Source of the DNA: Bacillota bacterium
GTDB lineage: Bacteria > Bacillota > Clostridia > Oscillospirales > Ruminococcaceae
Assembly (NCBI GenBank): GCA_023460035.1
Contig: JAEWRN010000015.1
Span: 4,008 to 68,007 of the forward strand
DNA: 64,000 nt
Reading direction: 5' to 3'
In this document: positions 43,498 to 52,670 of the stretch, in pieces
Position numbering within the stretch: the stretch's first letter is position 1
Layout of the letters: every line of letters begins with the position of its first letter
Position numbers and translations under genes: made by a program
Notes under the pieces: generated by a model
Databases searched by the model: none
The model's input: only the letters and a program-made list of their open reading frames with translations
Told to the model about the DNA's origin: nothing

Positions 43498-43717
43498 TTT
43501 TATGCCCGCCGGCAGCAGGGCATGCAAAGGCTGCGGGGGGACCGGTTAAATTAAGCACAGTAATCGCATGGGGCCAAGGGGCCCGGCAAAACAGGGATGT
43601 GGCAAGCAATCGTACCAGTATGAAGCGACAGCGCCAAGGGGTAAGCCAATTTGTATTGTGGGGGCGGCGCGGTCTTTACTGGAAACGATTCCAATAAAGG
43701 CTTAAAGGAGAAATTTT
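43498..43717 (+). other. Gap inside the dynamin cluster
   Basis: This 220-base stretch has no supported gene; a 67-codon open frame at 43494-43697 has no RBS and a low-complexity composition. No terminator is visible, so transcription probably continues. Confidence 0.5.
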
Positions 43718-44089
43718 GTGATGATTGTCAAGGTAAAGTGGATCCCGTGGATTCTTTTGGTAGGTGGGGTACTTGCTGTTTTTTTATGTGATGGGGAGGA
43801 CATTTTTTGGGGCTTTGTTTCGGCCGTCATCGGTGGCATTTGGCTTTTTTTGCAAAGCAGAACAACGGTGCCGGCAAAAAAAAGCACACCCGCCAGCGCG
43901 CCTAAAAATACAACTCCCCATGTGGCGGCAAGCACCGTTGCGCCCGCACCTGCCGCCACCAACGCGGCGGTACATAAAGCACAGCCCGCCCCGGCGGATA
44001 CCCAGCCAAGGACAAAGCGGTGCCCCAGTTGCGGCAATATTGAACAGCAGGACATGTTTTTTTGCAGCAAATGCGGGGCAAAACTATAG
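43718..44089 (+). CDS. Membrane protein with C-terminal zinc ribbon
   Basis: The 123-residue protein has two closely spaced hydrophobic segments (about 9-27 and 31-46), an Ala/Pro/Thr-rich linker (about 50-98) and a C-terminal zinc ribbon with CPSCG and CSKCG (about 102-121). The start is GTG at 43718 or ATG at 43721, both after AAAGGAG. It is likely a small membrane adaptor whose zinc ribbon binds a partner, perhaps one of the flanking dynamins; no function is known. No homologous family beyond the zinc-ribbon domain was recognised. Confidence 0.75.
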   Translation: MMIVKVKWIPWILLVGGVLAVFLCDGEDIFWGFVSAVIGGIWLFLQSRTTVPAKKSTPASAPKNTTPHVAASTVAPAPAATNAAVHKAQPAPADTQPRTKRCPSCGNIEQQDMFFCSKCGAKL

Positions 44090-44149
44090 ACCGCGCACCG
44101 GAAACCTTACCACAATTACGAACGACTAAAACATAAAGGGGGCTTTGCA

Positions 44150-46201
44150 ATGGCTGATAAAAAAAGCTTCAGCAGTTTTGCAAATTACAAGCAGACGGTA
44201 ATTGACTTGATCAATGACTTGAACCAGCTGAAAGAAATCAGCAATCAGTTGGAGCTGAGCGGAAACAGCTCTGCGATTGAAGAAGTGGTGCAAAGGCTGA
44301 CGGAAGATACCTTCCGGGTGGCAATCATCGGCGAGTTCAAACGCGGCAAAAGTACGCTGATCAATGCGCTTCTTGGCAAGGATATTCTGCCAATGGATGT
44401 GTTGCCCACCACGGCAACGCTGAATAAAATTGCTTACAGCATTACCCCGTTTGCCCAAATTTTATACAAAGACGGGCAGACAGAAGAAATTGAGATCGAC
44501 AAGCTTGCCGGCTATGTGACAAAGTTGACGCAGGAAAGCGCGGAAAAAGCAAAAACGGTAAAAGAAGCCACGGTGTACTACCCGGTAAACTACTGCAAAA
44601 ACGGCATTGAGATTATCGACACCCCGGGCCTCAATGATGATGAGGCAATGTCAGAGGTGACAATGTCGGTGCTGCCGCAAATTGACGCAGCCATTTTTGT
44701 GGTGATGGCGCAGTCGCCTTTTTCAGAGTCAGAACGCAGCTTTTTGGAAAACAAAGTGATCACCAGCGACCTTGGCAAGGTGCTTTTTGTTGTCACCGGC
44801 ATTGATTTGCTGGACGAAGAAGATGTGGACAGGGTACTGAACGACATCAGCCGGCGCATTCAGGAACATGTGATGAAAAAAGCCGAAAACAGGTTTGGCA
44901 AGGATTCAGACGCCTATGCGGACTACCAGCGCAAAATAGGCAACATCCGCATTTATGGGCTTTCGGCAAAAAAAGCACTGAAAGCGAAAATCAAAGGCGA
45001 CAACGACATGCTGGAAAAGAGCGGGTTCCAGGGGTTCGAAACATCGCTTGAAAAGTTTTTGACCGAAGACCGCGGTATGATCATGCTGAACGTCCCGGTT
45101 AACCGCATCAAAACATCCTGCATCGAAATCGTCAAGGCAATTCAACTGCGCGAAAACGGCCTGAAAATGAAGCAGGGAGAATTTGATAAAAAATACAGCG
45201 AAGCCATGGCGGAGATCGAGCACATTCGTGATGAGCGCAAGCGGGAGTTTGAACAGATCAACGAAACGGCCCAAAGTACCTACGACAAGCTGCTGCCGAT
45301 GATTCGCGATTTTTGGCCCTCTGTTGAAAAGGCCGCAAGTCAGGCAATCGCGGGGTACGCGGTTTCCATCGACGACATCAGCAGCTTGAATGTGCAGGAC
45401 ACACAGGAGGCGATGCTGAAGGTCGTAAAAGAACGGGTTGCCAGTGTGGGCCAAAACCTCACCGAGCGCATTCAAGACTCGATCAATTCCGCGCTGGAAG
45501 GGGAGGCCGAACGGCTTTCCGGCTTTGAAAAAAACTTTTTCGAAGCGACCGAGCGCATTCAAAAAATGTTTACCGTCGATGCCAAAAACGATGGAAACGA
45601 AGATTTTATTGTCAGTGCCATCGCGTCCAGTATTTTGGGGTATGGCATTGGCGGCATTTATATGGGTTATAAGGAGGCCGGCTGGAAAGGGGCCCTGTTG
45701 GGTGGGGCCACCAGCATTGCAACCGTGGCCGGGGCCAGCTGGGGTGTTTCGCTGCTGTTTACCGCGCTTGCCATACCGGCTACCTGGCCGGTGCTGCTCA
45801 TCGCCACTGCGGCGCTGGGGGTGCTTGGCACTTTCACCGGTAAAAAAGTGCTGGACAAGGCTTTTGCGGGCGATAAGATTGATAAATTTAAAAAGTCGTT
45901 TGAAGAATCGGTGCTGAACGGGCTTTCAAAGGCGCGGGCAGAAAGCCATTTTTCTGAGGATGTCAGGACGCAGGTCGACCAGGCGTTTGACGCGCTGAAA
46001 AAGAAAATCAGAACCGAGACGGAAAACATTTTAAATGACACCCAAAAAAGCCTGACCAACTTGAAAGTAGAGCTGGCGCAGAGCTCCCTAAATAGCGAAA
46101 AAGAAGAAGCCCGGCTGAAAAATTATGCAAACACAGTCAACACTGTTGCCGCCCATGCCAATGAGATCGGCCAGCAGCTTGCTGTTATTATGCAGCAGTA
46201 A
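44150..46201 (+). CDS. Dynamin-like GTPase 2 with hydrophobic membrane paddle
   Basis: The 683-residue protein has P-loop GEFKRGKST (61-69), switch LPTTATLNK, G3 DTPG (157-160) and G4 TGID (216-219). A coiled-coil stalk follows (about 320-480), then a hydrophobic Gly/Ala-rich segment at about 486-565 able to insert into a membrane, then a second stalk. This is the full layout of bacterial dynamin-like proteins such as BDLP. RBS AAAGGGGG. It is 11 bases before the M48 gene. Confidence 0.9.
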   Translation: MADKKSFSSFANYKQTVIDLINDLNQLKEISNQLELSGNSSAIEEVVQRLTEDTFRVAIIGEFKRGKSTLINALLGKDILPMDVLPTTATLNKIAYSITPFAQILYKDGQTEEIEIDKLAGYVTKLTQESAEKAKTVKEATVYYPVNYCKNGIEIIDTPGLNDDEAMSEVTMSVLPQIDAAIFVVMAQSPFSESERSFLENKVITSDLGKVLFVVTGIDLLDEEDVDRVLNDISRRIQEHVMKKAENRFGKDSDAYADYQRKIGNIRIYGLSAKKALKAKIKGDNDMLEKSGFQGFETSLEKFLTEDRGMIMLNVPVNRIKTSCIEIVKAIQLRENGLKMKQGEFDKKYSEAMAEIEHIRDERKREFEQINETAQSTYDKLLPMIRDFWPSVEKAASQAIAGYAVSIDDISSLNVQDTQEAMLKVVKERVASVGQNLTERIQDSINSALEGEAERLSGFEKNFFEATERIQKMFTVDAKNDGNEDFIVSAIASSILGYGIGGIYMGYKEAGWKGALLGGATSIATVAGASWGVSLLFTALAIPATWPVLLIATAALGVLGTFTGKKVLDKAFAGDKIDKFKKSFEESVLNGLSKARAESHFSEDVRTQVDQAFDALKKKIRTETENILNDTQKSLTNLKVELAQSSLNSEKEEARLKNYANTVNTVAAHANEIGQQLAVIMQQ

Positions 46202-46212
46202 AGGGGGATCTT

Positions 46213-47181
46213 ATGCGTACAAACCCTACCAGTACACTGGACATCGATTTTGAAAAGTACATGAAAGCCAGAAAACAATCGTCAGATGCACACCTGCAAG
46301 GGGGCATCCCCGATTATGCCTATGGCCCGGACTATGCGATGCGGCAAAAAATTAATGCGATTCCCGGTGCCTATGCGCTGTTTAAAGCCATTACGGACCA
46401 CTATGTGCCGTACTTTAAACAGCAGGTGAATTTAAACTGCCTGAAAGTGGGGCCAAACCAGTTTCCAGACGTGTACGAATATGTTGTGGATTGCAGCCGC
46501 AGGCTTGGCATTGGCATCCCCACCGTATTTGTTGAGCCCACGGCTTCTGAAATCAACGCGGGGGCATATGCTTTTGAGGACGATGCCCCCATGATTACCA
46601 TTACCTCGGCACTGCTTGAACGCTTTACCCCGGGGGAAGTGAAAGCGGTATTGGGCCACGAATGCGGGCATGTGCACAATAACCACGGCGTTTATATGCT
46701 GGCCGTAAAATTGATTTTAAATTCCCTTACGGTCAACATGCCGGTGGTGCAGCAAATTGTCAGTCTTGCGTCTTACCCCGTTAAATTGGCGCTGTTTGCA
46801 TGGGACAGAGCGGCAGAAGTGACCAGCGACCGTGCGGGAATTATCTGTGCAGATGACCCCAACGACGAAATATCAAGCAAAAGCAAGTTTCTTTACGGTG
46901 CGGCGTTCAACCGTGGCGCGGTGGATATTGAGACCGTGTTAAAACAGTACGAGGCAATGCGCAGCACCCCGGTAAGGCTGTTGGAGCTTAGCGCAGACCA
47001 CCCGGTGGCGGTGCGGCGAATTTTTGCAGAAAAAGAATTTTTAAACAGCGAAGTGCTGTACACATGGCGGCCAGAATGGAAAACGCCGGATATGCACCTG
47101 ATTGGCAAGCAAGAATTGGATGCACGGTGTGAAAAATACATTGGGGTCATAAAAAGTGGTCAAAGGGGCGGACAGGAATGA
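46213..47181 (+). CDS. M48 family zinc metallopeptidase
   Basis: The 322-residue protein has HECGH at 149-153 with the third zinc ligand Glu202 in AAEVTSDRAG, typical of M48 (HtpX/Oma1-like). Two hydrophobic stretches (about 158-176 and 178-198) lie between the ligands and could lie in or on the membrane. There is no signal peptide, so the active site should face the cytosol. Such peptidases act in membrane-protein quality control. It is sandwiched between two dynamin genes and overlaps the next one (ATGA), implying a joint role. Confidence 0.88.
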   Translation: MRTNPTSTLDIDFEKYMKARKQSSDAHLQGGIPDYAYGPDYAMRQKINAIPGAYALFKAITDHYVPYFKQQVNLNCLKVGPNQFPDVYEYVVDCSRRLGIGIPTVFVEPTASEINAGAYAFEDDAPMITITSALLERFTPGEVKAVLGHECGHVHNNHGVYMLAVKLILNSLTVNMPVVQQIVSLASYPVKLALFAWDRAAEVTSDRAGIICADDPNDEISSKSKFLYGAAFNRGAVDIETVLKQYEAMRSTPVRLLELSADHPVAVRRIFAEKEFLNSEVLYTWRPEWKTPDMHLIGKQELDARCEKYIGVIKSGQRGGQE

Positions 47182-48971
47182 ATGCAAGCGTTGAAGATAA
47201 GCGCGTTATTCCAGATTACGATAATGTCTGCGAGGACATTGATGAAATATTGAGCAATTTTCGCGCAATGGGCGCAAGCAAATTGTTTCGAAGCTCTTTA
47301 GGCCAGGAAGCACTTCAAACAATAAAAGGGTATGACACGGCTATCAAAAAGCGCCTGCATGACACGTTTAACGTGGTGATTATCGGCGAGTTTAAACGGG
47401 GCAAGTCTACTTTGATCAATGCGCTGCTGGGCGAAAACATTGTGCCGACAGCCGTTACGCCGGAGACGGTCACCATCAACCGGCTTTCTTATGCCGATGC
47501 GCCGGGCGCAGAGGCTGTGCTGCAAAACAAAAAAAGAGCATTTTTAGACAAAACCGAATTGCGCAGAGAAGTGTTAGAGCAGGTGATGGAAAAACTGCCT
47601 GCCCCGGTGGATTATATTGAAATAAAAGAGAATGCGGATATTTTAAAAAACATCACAATCATCGACACGCCGGGCATTGGGGAGATTATGAAGTCGTTTG
47701 ACCAGCAGGTGGCAGACTACCTGATCAATGCGGATGCCCTGGTTTATGTGCTTTCTGCGCGCGCACCACTTTCGCTGACAGAGCAAACCTTTATTTCGTC
47801 TTTTGTTTTGCCGCAAAGCTTTTCCCGCGTTTTTCTGGTCCTCAACATGGCCGATACGTTGGAAACGGTAGAAAACATTGAAAAGGTCAGAAAACTCACC
47901 ACAGAGCGCGCGGCAAGCATTAGCCCGGATATTTCGGTGTTTGCCGTCAGTGCGCTGGACGAGCTGTGCAGAAAGCTGAATTTAAAGCGCCCGGAGCCGG
48001 AGCTGGCCACTTATCTGGAAGCCGGGTATCTGGAGTTTGAAAATGCACTGAAAAACGATATCATTTTCCAGAAGGACATCATTAAGTCGACCAGAAGCAT
48101 TGCGCTGACCCGTATGTTGCTGAAAGAGATTACGCTGCGGGTCAACCTGCTGAAAAATTCACTGGACACCGATGCCAGTGCATTGGCGGCAAGTGAAGAG
48201 GCCTGCCGCAACCAGAACGGCGAATTGCTGGGCAGCATTGACCGGCACAAAGCGGCGCTTGCCGGTGAAATTGACAAAATGAAGGTAGAAGCAAAGGGCT
48301 GGATGGAAGATTTTATGGCCAGGCTGAAAACTGAAATTCAGCAAATACGGCCCACGGTGTCGGTCAATGACCTTGAGCGCCATTTCCAGTTTTACATGAT
48401 GGATACCATTCGGCAGGCCATGCTGGTTTGTGTGGAGCGCCACAACAAAGACATCACCGACCTGCTTGAAACCGCATCAAAAAGCTTTGCAAGCGACGTT
48501 TCCAGCTCGTCGTTTGGTAGCATTAACACCAAAATAGTCGATTGTATTGCAGATATTGGCTGGACGGCGGTTGACACGACAATGTTTTTTGTCACCGAGG
48601 TGCTGGGCTTTTCCAGCGAGAATATTGGCCCGCTTTTTTTAGTGGGGCAGGCAGTGGCAGGGTTTGTGCGGCAAAAGACCGTCAGCAAAAAACAAGAGGA
48701 CTATCTTGGCAATATTATAAAGGAGTACGATGCAATCACCCCAAGTGTGCTGAGTAAAGTGGACGAGATTTATAGTGAAATCAAGCGCAGCACCGTGGGT
48801 AAGCTGGACGAGCTTTACCGCAAACAGCTTGAAGCGTCAGAAGAGGCAATCCGGCAGGCAAAAGAGATCAGCATGAACAAAGACATCAAGCGGGAAGAGA
48901 TCACCGGCTACTTTGAAGAAATTTTGGATATGGTGGAATCGTCCCGCAAGCAGCTGGACAAATATAATTAA
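47178..48971 (+). CDS. Dynamin-like GTPase 3
   Basis: The 597-residue protein has P-loop GEFKRGKST (70-78), G3 DTPG (163-166) and G4 NMAD (223-226), closer to canonical N/TKxD than its paralogues. Switch I reads TPETVTINR instead of TPTTAT. A helical stalk contains a moderately hydrophobic segment (about 440-500). The three paralogues share only the G domain clearly, so they have probably diverged to form a hetero-oligomer. Its start overlaps the M48 stop (ATGA). It is the last gene of the cluster. Confidence 0.88.
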   Translation: MNASVEDKRVIPDYDNVCEDIDEILSNFRAMGASKLFRSSLGQEALQTIKGYDTAIKKRLHDTFNVVIIGEFKRGKSTLINALLGENIVPTAVTPETVTINRLSYADAPGAEAVLQNKKRAFLDKTELRREVLEQVMEKLPAPVDYIEIKENADILKNITIIDTPGIGEIMKSFDQQVADYLINADALVYVLSARAPLSLTEQTFISSFVLPQSFSRVFLVLNMADTLETVENIEKVRKLTTERAASISPDISVFAVSALDELCRKLNLKRPEPELATYLEAGYLEFENALKNDIIFQKDIIKSTRSIALTRMLLKEITLRVNLLKNSLDTDASALAASEEACRNQNGELLGSIDRHKAALAGEIDKMKVEAKGWMEDFMARLKTEIQQIRPTVSVNDLERHFQFYMMDTIRQAMLVCVERHNKDITDLLETASKSFASDVSSSSFGSINTKIVDCIADIGWTAVDTTMFFVTEVLGFSSENIGPLFLVGQAVAGFVRQKTVSKKQEDYLGNIIKEYDAITPSVLSKVDEIYSEIKRSTVGKLDELYRKQLEASEEAIRQAKEISMNKDIKREEITGYFEEILDMVESSRKQLDKYN

Positions 48972-49000
48972 CGCTTATAAGTGAACGCCTGATAGCGCAC

Positions 49001-49048
49001 AAAGCGGGTGGGGCTTGCTACATAATTGCAGCAAGCCCCACCCGCTTT
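49001..49048. terminator. Terminator of the dynamin cluster
   Basis: A perfect 19-bp stem (49001-49019 / 49030-49048) with a 10-base loop separates the cluster from the converging lipoprotein gene. Confidence 0.88.
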
Positions 49049-49098
49049 TACAAGAACTCATCAAACAGGCCGTATGCCGCGCCGCGGCACAAAGGCGG

Positions 49099-50361
49099 TC
49101 AATACAGCACGGGGTCCACAATCTGAATGTCTTTTTTGTTTGCATCATTATTTTGGTTAAAATCGTCCTGCGGGATCAGCGCATAACTGGTCTCGTAGCC
49201 CTGTTGTTCAACCGGTTCGCCACCGGGCCCGGTGGCGATAAACGTCACCTTTTTGCCGCCGCAGATAACAAGCAGGTCCTGCCCCACTTTGCCTAAAATA
49301 GAATCGTAGTAAGGGCAAACATCCCCGTCAATTACAAGCTGGTAGCCGAGTGTCAGCGACAAAACGGCACCTGTTTTACAGTCGATGCAATAGCTGTATT
49401 CTTTCGCACTGCCGGCCCCATCTGGGCTGGTTACAAAAAAATAGAGGTCATCCCCCCACCGGCCGGCCAGGGTAAGTGTTGCATCCACCTTGGCCGGCGC
49501 GCCCTGTAAGTGAACGGTGGTCGTGCCGGTTTGTGTCGTCATTTGCAGCGTGCCCTGCTGCAAATCCAGCTGGTACAGTGTAGCTTGAAAGACGGCTGAA
49601 CCAATGCGATTGCCTTGCCATGCGGCAAGGGCCTTTTCTTCGCCGGTGTTGACATTGAGTGCGGTAACGCTGTGCTGCAACACGCCCGGCTGGGTTTCTT
49701 TGATCTTTTTAAGTAACAAGCAATCCCCATCCCCACCCACAGGGGCCTCTATGGGTAACAGATTCTTCTTTATAACCGAAAGCTGGCGGGTGGTAAGGTC
49801 CAGCCTTACAAGGTCATATCGCTGCACTATTTCGTCGTTCTCAGCTTCGGTCGTCTGCCTTGTAAAGTACAAGGCGGCGCCATCAGTCGCAATTCCATAG
49901 GAAACAGCCTCGTTTGCATCAAACGAATAAAACGGTTCACGGCCACTGCCGTCAAGGTTCATGCTTTCAATTCTTGCACACGAAGTTTGGTCAGGGTGTT
50001 CTGCCCAAACTTCGGGGTAATACAGGTACAGTTTGTCGCCGACTTTAAAAATCGCAGCCCAGCGGTCAATGACCCCGGTACAGGTAGCGTCGGTATGGGT
50101 ACATTCCGGCCGGTTGCAAAGCACGACGCGCTGCTGTGATGCAAAATCAATATAATAAACCCGTGCCAGCCCGGCGGAAACTTCCACCTTGTAGTATCCG
50201 CTGTCGGTACAACAGTTCGAAAGGCCGTCCGGCCCGGTGACCATCGTGATGGCCTGCGCACTGGGGTTGGTGGGCACTGTCGCAGGGGGTGCCGATGCCG
50301 GGGGGGAACAGGCGGTCAGCACAAATAACAATAAGATGGAAAGTAAAACCCATTTTTTCAT
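49099..50361 (-). CDS. Lipoprotein with predicted beta-propeller-like repeats
   Basis: The 420-residue protein has a lipoprotein signal (FVLTACSP, Cys at about 18) and repeats of YxxD/W-rich beta strands (VYYIDFASQQ, LYLYYPEV, ALYFTRQTTE, LYFFVTSPDG) typical of the DUF5050/propeller-type lipoproteins of Clostridia. A Cys cluster CNRPECTHTDATC lies near residue 84. Function is unknown; it is anchored outside the membrane. It converges with the dynamin operon. Confidence 0.75.
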   Translation of the reverse strand: MKKWVLLSILLLFVLTACSPPASAPPATVPTNPSAQAITMVTGPDGLSNCCTDSGYYKVEVSAGLARVYYIDFASQQRVVLCNRPECTHTDATCTGVIDRWAAIFKVGDKLYLYYPEVWAEHPDQTSCARIESMNLDGSGREPFYSFDANEAVSYGIATDGAALYFTRQTTEAENDEIVQRYDLVRLDLTTRQLSVIKKNLLPIEAPVGGDGDCLLLKKIKETQPGVLQHSVTALNVNTGEEKALAAWQGNRIGSAVFQATLYQLDLQQGTLQMTTQTGTTTVHLQGAPAKVDATLTLAGRWGDDLYFFVTSPDGAGSAKEYSYCIDCKTGAVLSLTLGYQLVIDGDVCPYYDSILGKVGQDLLVICGGKKVTFIATGPGGEPVEQQGYETSYALIPQDDFNQNNDANKKDIQIVDPVLY

Positions 50362-50436
50362 GAAAAGACCTTTCTTTTTTTAAAACTATAATGGAAAGAA
50401 CAACTTATTGTCGGATTGTTCATTATAGAATAAACA

Positions 50437-51000
50437 TTAGAAAGTGAGCACATACCACTCTTGGCTAATATAATCATTGTGATTGGAAAAAGTACAATAA
50501 TAGCTTCTAGGATATCCTGTTGATTGGCCACTCCGCTCTAAGCAATAATAAGTTGTCGATGTGGGGGCCGATTGGAATTGAAAGTGAAAAGTGCTGACTG
50601 CGTAGGAAAATGTTGAATCATAGGTTATAGTTTGTGTACCTCTACTTTGAAACATAGCATACCCTTGAGAACTACGACCAACGTAATAGGAAGGATTCAA
50701 ATCGCAAACCAATGATAACCATCCTGTATTAACATTGGTAGTATAACGAAAAGCATGAGAACTATCATATGCTGTTTTATCTTGAAAGGTCGTTACGTAG
50801 GTTCCTGACACAATACCAGAGGAAGTAAATGCATTGAGGCATTCATTGCGATTGTCCATTTCACTTAAGATATGAAGAGGTCTATTTCTTGGAATGGCCG
50901 TTCCAACAGGATCATTTGCTGCAAATACAGTTGTAGACAGACTAACGATTAATGCCATGGATAAAATAGTAATTCCTATTTTCTTGACTAGCCGTTTCAT
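50437..51000 (-). CDS. Secreted protein of unknown family, AT-rich gene
   Basis: The 187-residue protein has a classical signal peptide (about 1-28, ending VFAA) and a Ser/Tyr/Thr-rich mature part with several Cys. No family was recognised. The gene is visibly much more AT-rich than its neighbours and uses different codons (e.g. many AAT, TAT, ATA), so it looks horizontally acquired. The flanking 51001-51358 is also AT-rich. Confidence 0.7.
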   Translation of the reverse strand: MKRLVKKIGITILSMALIVSLSTTVFAANDPVGTAIPRNRPLHILSEMDNRNECLNAFTSSGIVSGTYVTTFQDKTAYDSSHAFRYTTNVNTGWLSLVCDLNPSYYVGRSSQGYAMFQSRGTQTITYDSTFSYAVSTFHFQFQSAPTSTTYYCLERSGQSTGYPRSYYCTFSNHNDYISQEWYVLTF

Positions 51001-51358
51001 GATTACACTCCATTTCTTTTAACTTATTTTATCTTATTCTGACCCACGCGTCGAGAGCAGATTAAGAACAAAAATGTTAAATATTACCAAACAAAACCTA
51101 ATATAGCAGCTCTATGTTTCAAATTCAACAAAATTGTCATGAAACGCAGGTAAAATGTTCCCAAATGAGGGTAAAAGATCTTTTTGTAGGTTAAAAAGGC
51201 TTCGCTATAACCAAAGCAAATGGCACCCGCCCCTTGCAGCGGCGGGGTTTGGGTGATAGAATAAGGCAATACCAGTATTTTGGTAGGAATAACAAGATGA
51301 CGGGGGCACGCCCCCTTTTGCAGATGACACAAACTTTAATACAAAGGAGAAACCAACT
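51001..51358. other. AT-rich intergenic region
   Basis: About 358 bases without a gene. The left 200 bases share the AT-richness of the secreted gene and presumably hold its promoter. Near 51226-51246 a CCCGCC/GGCGGG hairpin and at 51301-51318 a GGGGG/CCCCC hairpin with TTTT precede the DsbA-like gene; these may be terminators or leader structures. Confidence 0.45.
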
Positions 51359-51994
51359 ATGGGTGCAATAAAAATTGAATTTTTTCACGACGTACTGTGC
51401 AGCTATTGCTTTGCGTTTTCGCCCCGCATGCGCCAACTGGTAACGCTGCGCCCTGAAATTGAACTGCAGCACCGCTCGTTTGCGCTATTGCCCAGTGCCG
51501 CCGAGTTCGAGCAGTCCTTCCCCTCGCGCGAAGAGGCAAAAGAAGAAATTTTGGGCCACTGGGCCCACGCGAATGAAAACGACGATGCGCATCGTTTTAA
51601 TATAGAGGGGATGCGCAAAGCAGCGTTTTTGTTCCCCATTTCCACCCCCGCGCTGCTGGCCTGCGAGGCCGCAAAGCAGGTGGCGGGGCAGGCGGGCTAT
51701 TGGGATTTGTTTGACGCGCTGCAAAAAGCATTTTTTGTAGACAGCCGCAATGTGGAAGAAGAGGAAGTTTTAGCCGACTGTGTACGGCAGGTGGGCATTG
51801 ATGTGGCGGCGTGGCGTGCAGCCTTCACCGCAAGGGCGGCAAAAGAAGACCTGCAAGCCGATTTGCAGCGCGCGGTGCAGTTGGGGATTCATGTGGTGCC
51901 CAGCCTTGTGATTAACGAAAAATACCTTGTCAGCGGTGCTCTGCCACTGGCAGACCTGTTGCAGGCGGTGGACCGTGTGACGGCAGAACAATAG
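51359..51994 (+). CDS. DsbA family oxidoreductase (FrnE-like)
   Basis: The 211-residue protein is a thioredoxin fold with helical insert. It has FFHDVLCSYCFAF with active-site CSYC (14-17), a helical domain (about 60-145) and the cis-Pro loop HVVPSLVIN (about 179). There is no signal peptide, so it acts in the cytosol as FrnE-type polyketide/disulfide isomerase-like proteins do. RBS AAAGGAGA. It is followed after 59 bases by the deformylase gene. Confidence 0.88.
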   Translation: MGAIKIEFFHDVLCSYCFAFSPRMRQLVTLRPEIELQHRSFALLPSAAEFEQSFPSREEAKEEILGHWAHANENDDAHRFNIEGMRKAAFLFPISTPALLACEAAKQVAGQAGYWDLFDALQKAFFVDSRNVEEEEVLADCVRQVGIDVAAWRAAFTARAAKEDLQADLQRAVQLGIHVVPSLVINEKYLVSGALPLADLLQAVDRVTAEQ

Positions 51995-52053
51995 GCACTG
52001 AAGGAATAGCATACGCAGCGGCGCCCTGTGGGCCGCGGAGAGAGGGGCAAACG

Positions 52054-52539
52054 ATGAAACGCGAAATTTTACTGCTGGGGGACGAGCGCTTGTATGACGC
52101 CAGCGAGCCGGTGCAGCGCGAACAGCTGCCCGCGCTGGCGGGTACGGTGCAGGATTTAAGGGACACCCTGTTTGCCTACCGCAAAAAATACGGGGCTGGC
52201 CGCGCCATTGCCGCGCCGCAAATCGGCGTGTTTTTGCGGCTGATCTATTTGGAGGCAGGCCCCCGGCGCATCGTGTTTTTTAACCCCGTGCTCACCCCGT
52301 TGGGGCCCGAGCAGATGGAGGTGCTGGACGACTGCATGTCGTTTCCCGGCCTGCGGGTAAAAGTGCGCCGGTTTCGCCGCTGTGCGGTGGAATACCGCGA
52401 CGAGCAGTGGCAGCTGTGCCGGCAGGAGTTTGAGGGCGATTTTGCCGAGCTGATTCAGCACGAGTACGACCACCTTGACGGCATTTTGGCCACCATGCGG
52501 GCGATTGACAACCGTTCTCTTGTGATGCAGCGGCAGTAA
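52054..52539 (+). CDS. def: Peptide deformylase, variant motif 2
   Basis: The 161-residue protein has motif 1 GAGRAIAAPQIGV (48-60), motif 2 LDDCMSFPG with metal ligand Cys94 in place of the usual EGCLS, and motif 3 IQHEYDHLDG with His136, Glu137 and His140. The three metal ligands and the catalytic Glu are intact, so activity on formyl-methionine is plausible; the altered motif 2 suggests a divergent paralogue. It removes the formyl group from nascent proteins. Followed by a terminator. Confidence 0.88.
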   Translation: MKREILLLGDERLYDASEPVQREQLPALAGTVQDLRDTLFAYRKKYGAGRAIAAPQIGVFLRLIYLEAGPRRIVFFNPVLTPLGPEQMEVLDDCMSFPGLRVKVRRFRRCAVEYRDEQWQLCRQEFEGDFAELIQHEYDHLDGILATMRAIDNRSLVMQRQ

Positions 52540-52611
52540 AAAACGGCGGGTTTTCCACCACCGGTAGTGCCGGCTGTGGAAAACTGTACAATAAAAAACA
52601 AAGAAAACAAA

Positions 52612-52648
52612 AAAATAGCCACCGGGCTTAAAACCCGGCGGCTATTTT
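52612..52648. terminator. Bidirectional terminator def / amino-acid permease
   Basis: The stem AAAATAGCC/GGCTATTTT with an inner CCGGG/CCCGG (52612-52648) lies between converging genes. Confidence 0.88.
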
Positions 52649-52670
52649 AAATTACCGAATGAGAACCGTG

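Noticed and set aside
43494..43697. A 67-codon frame in the gap of the dynamin cluster
   Set aside because: No RBS, no recognisable motif, unusual composition; treated as non-coding.
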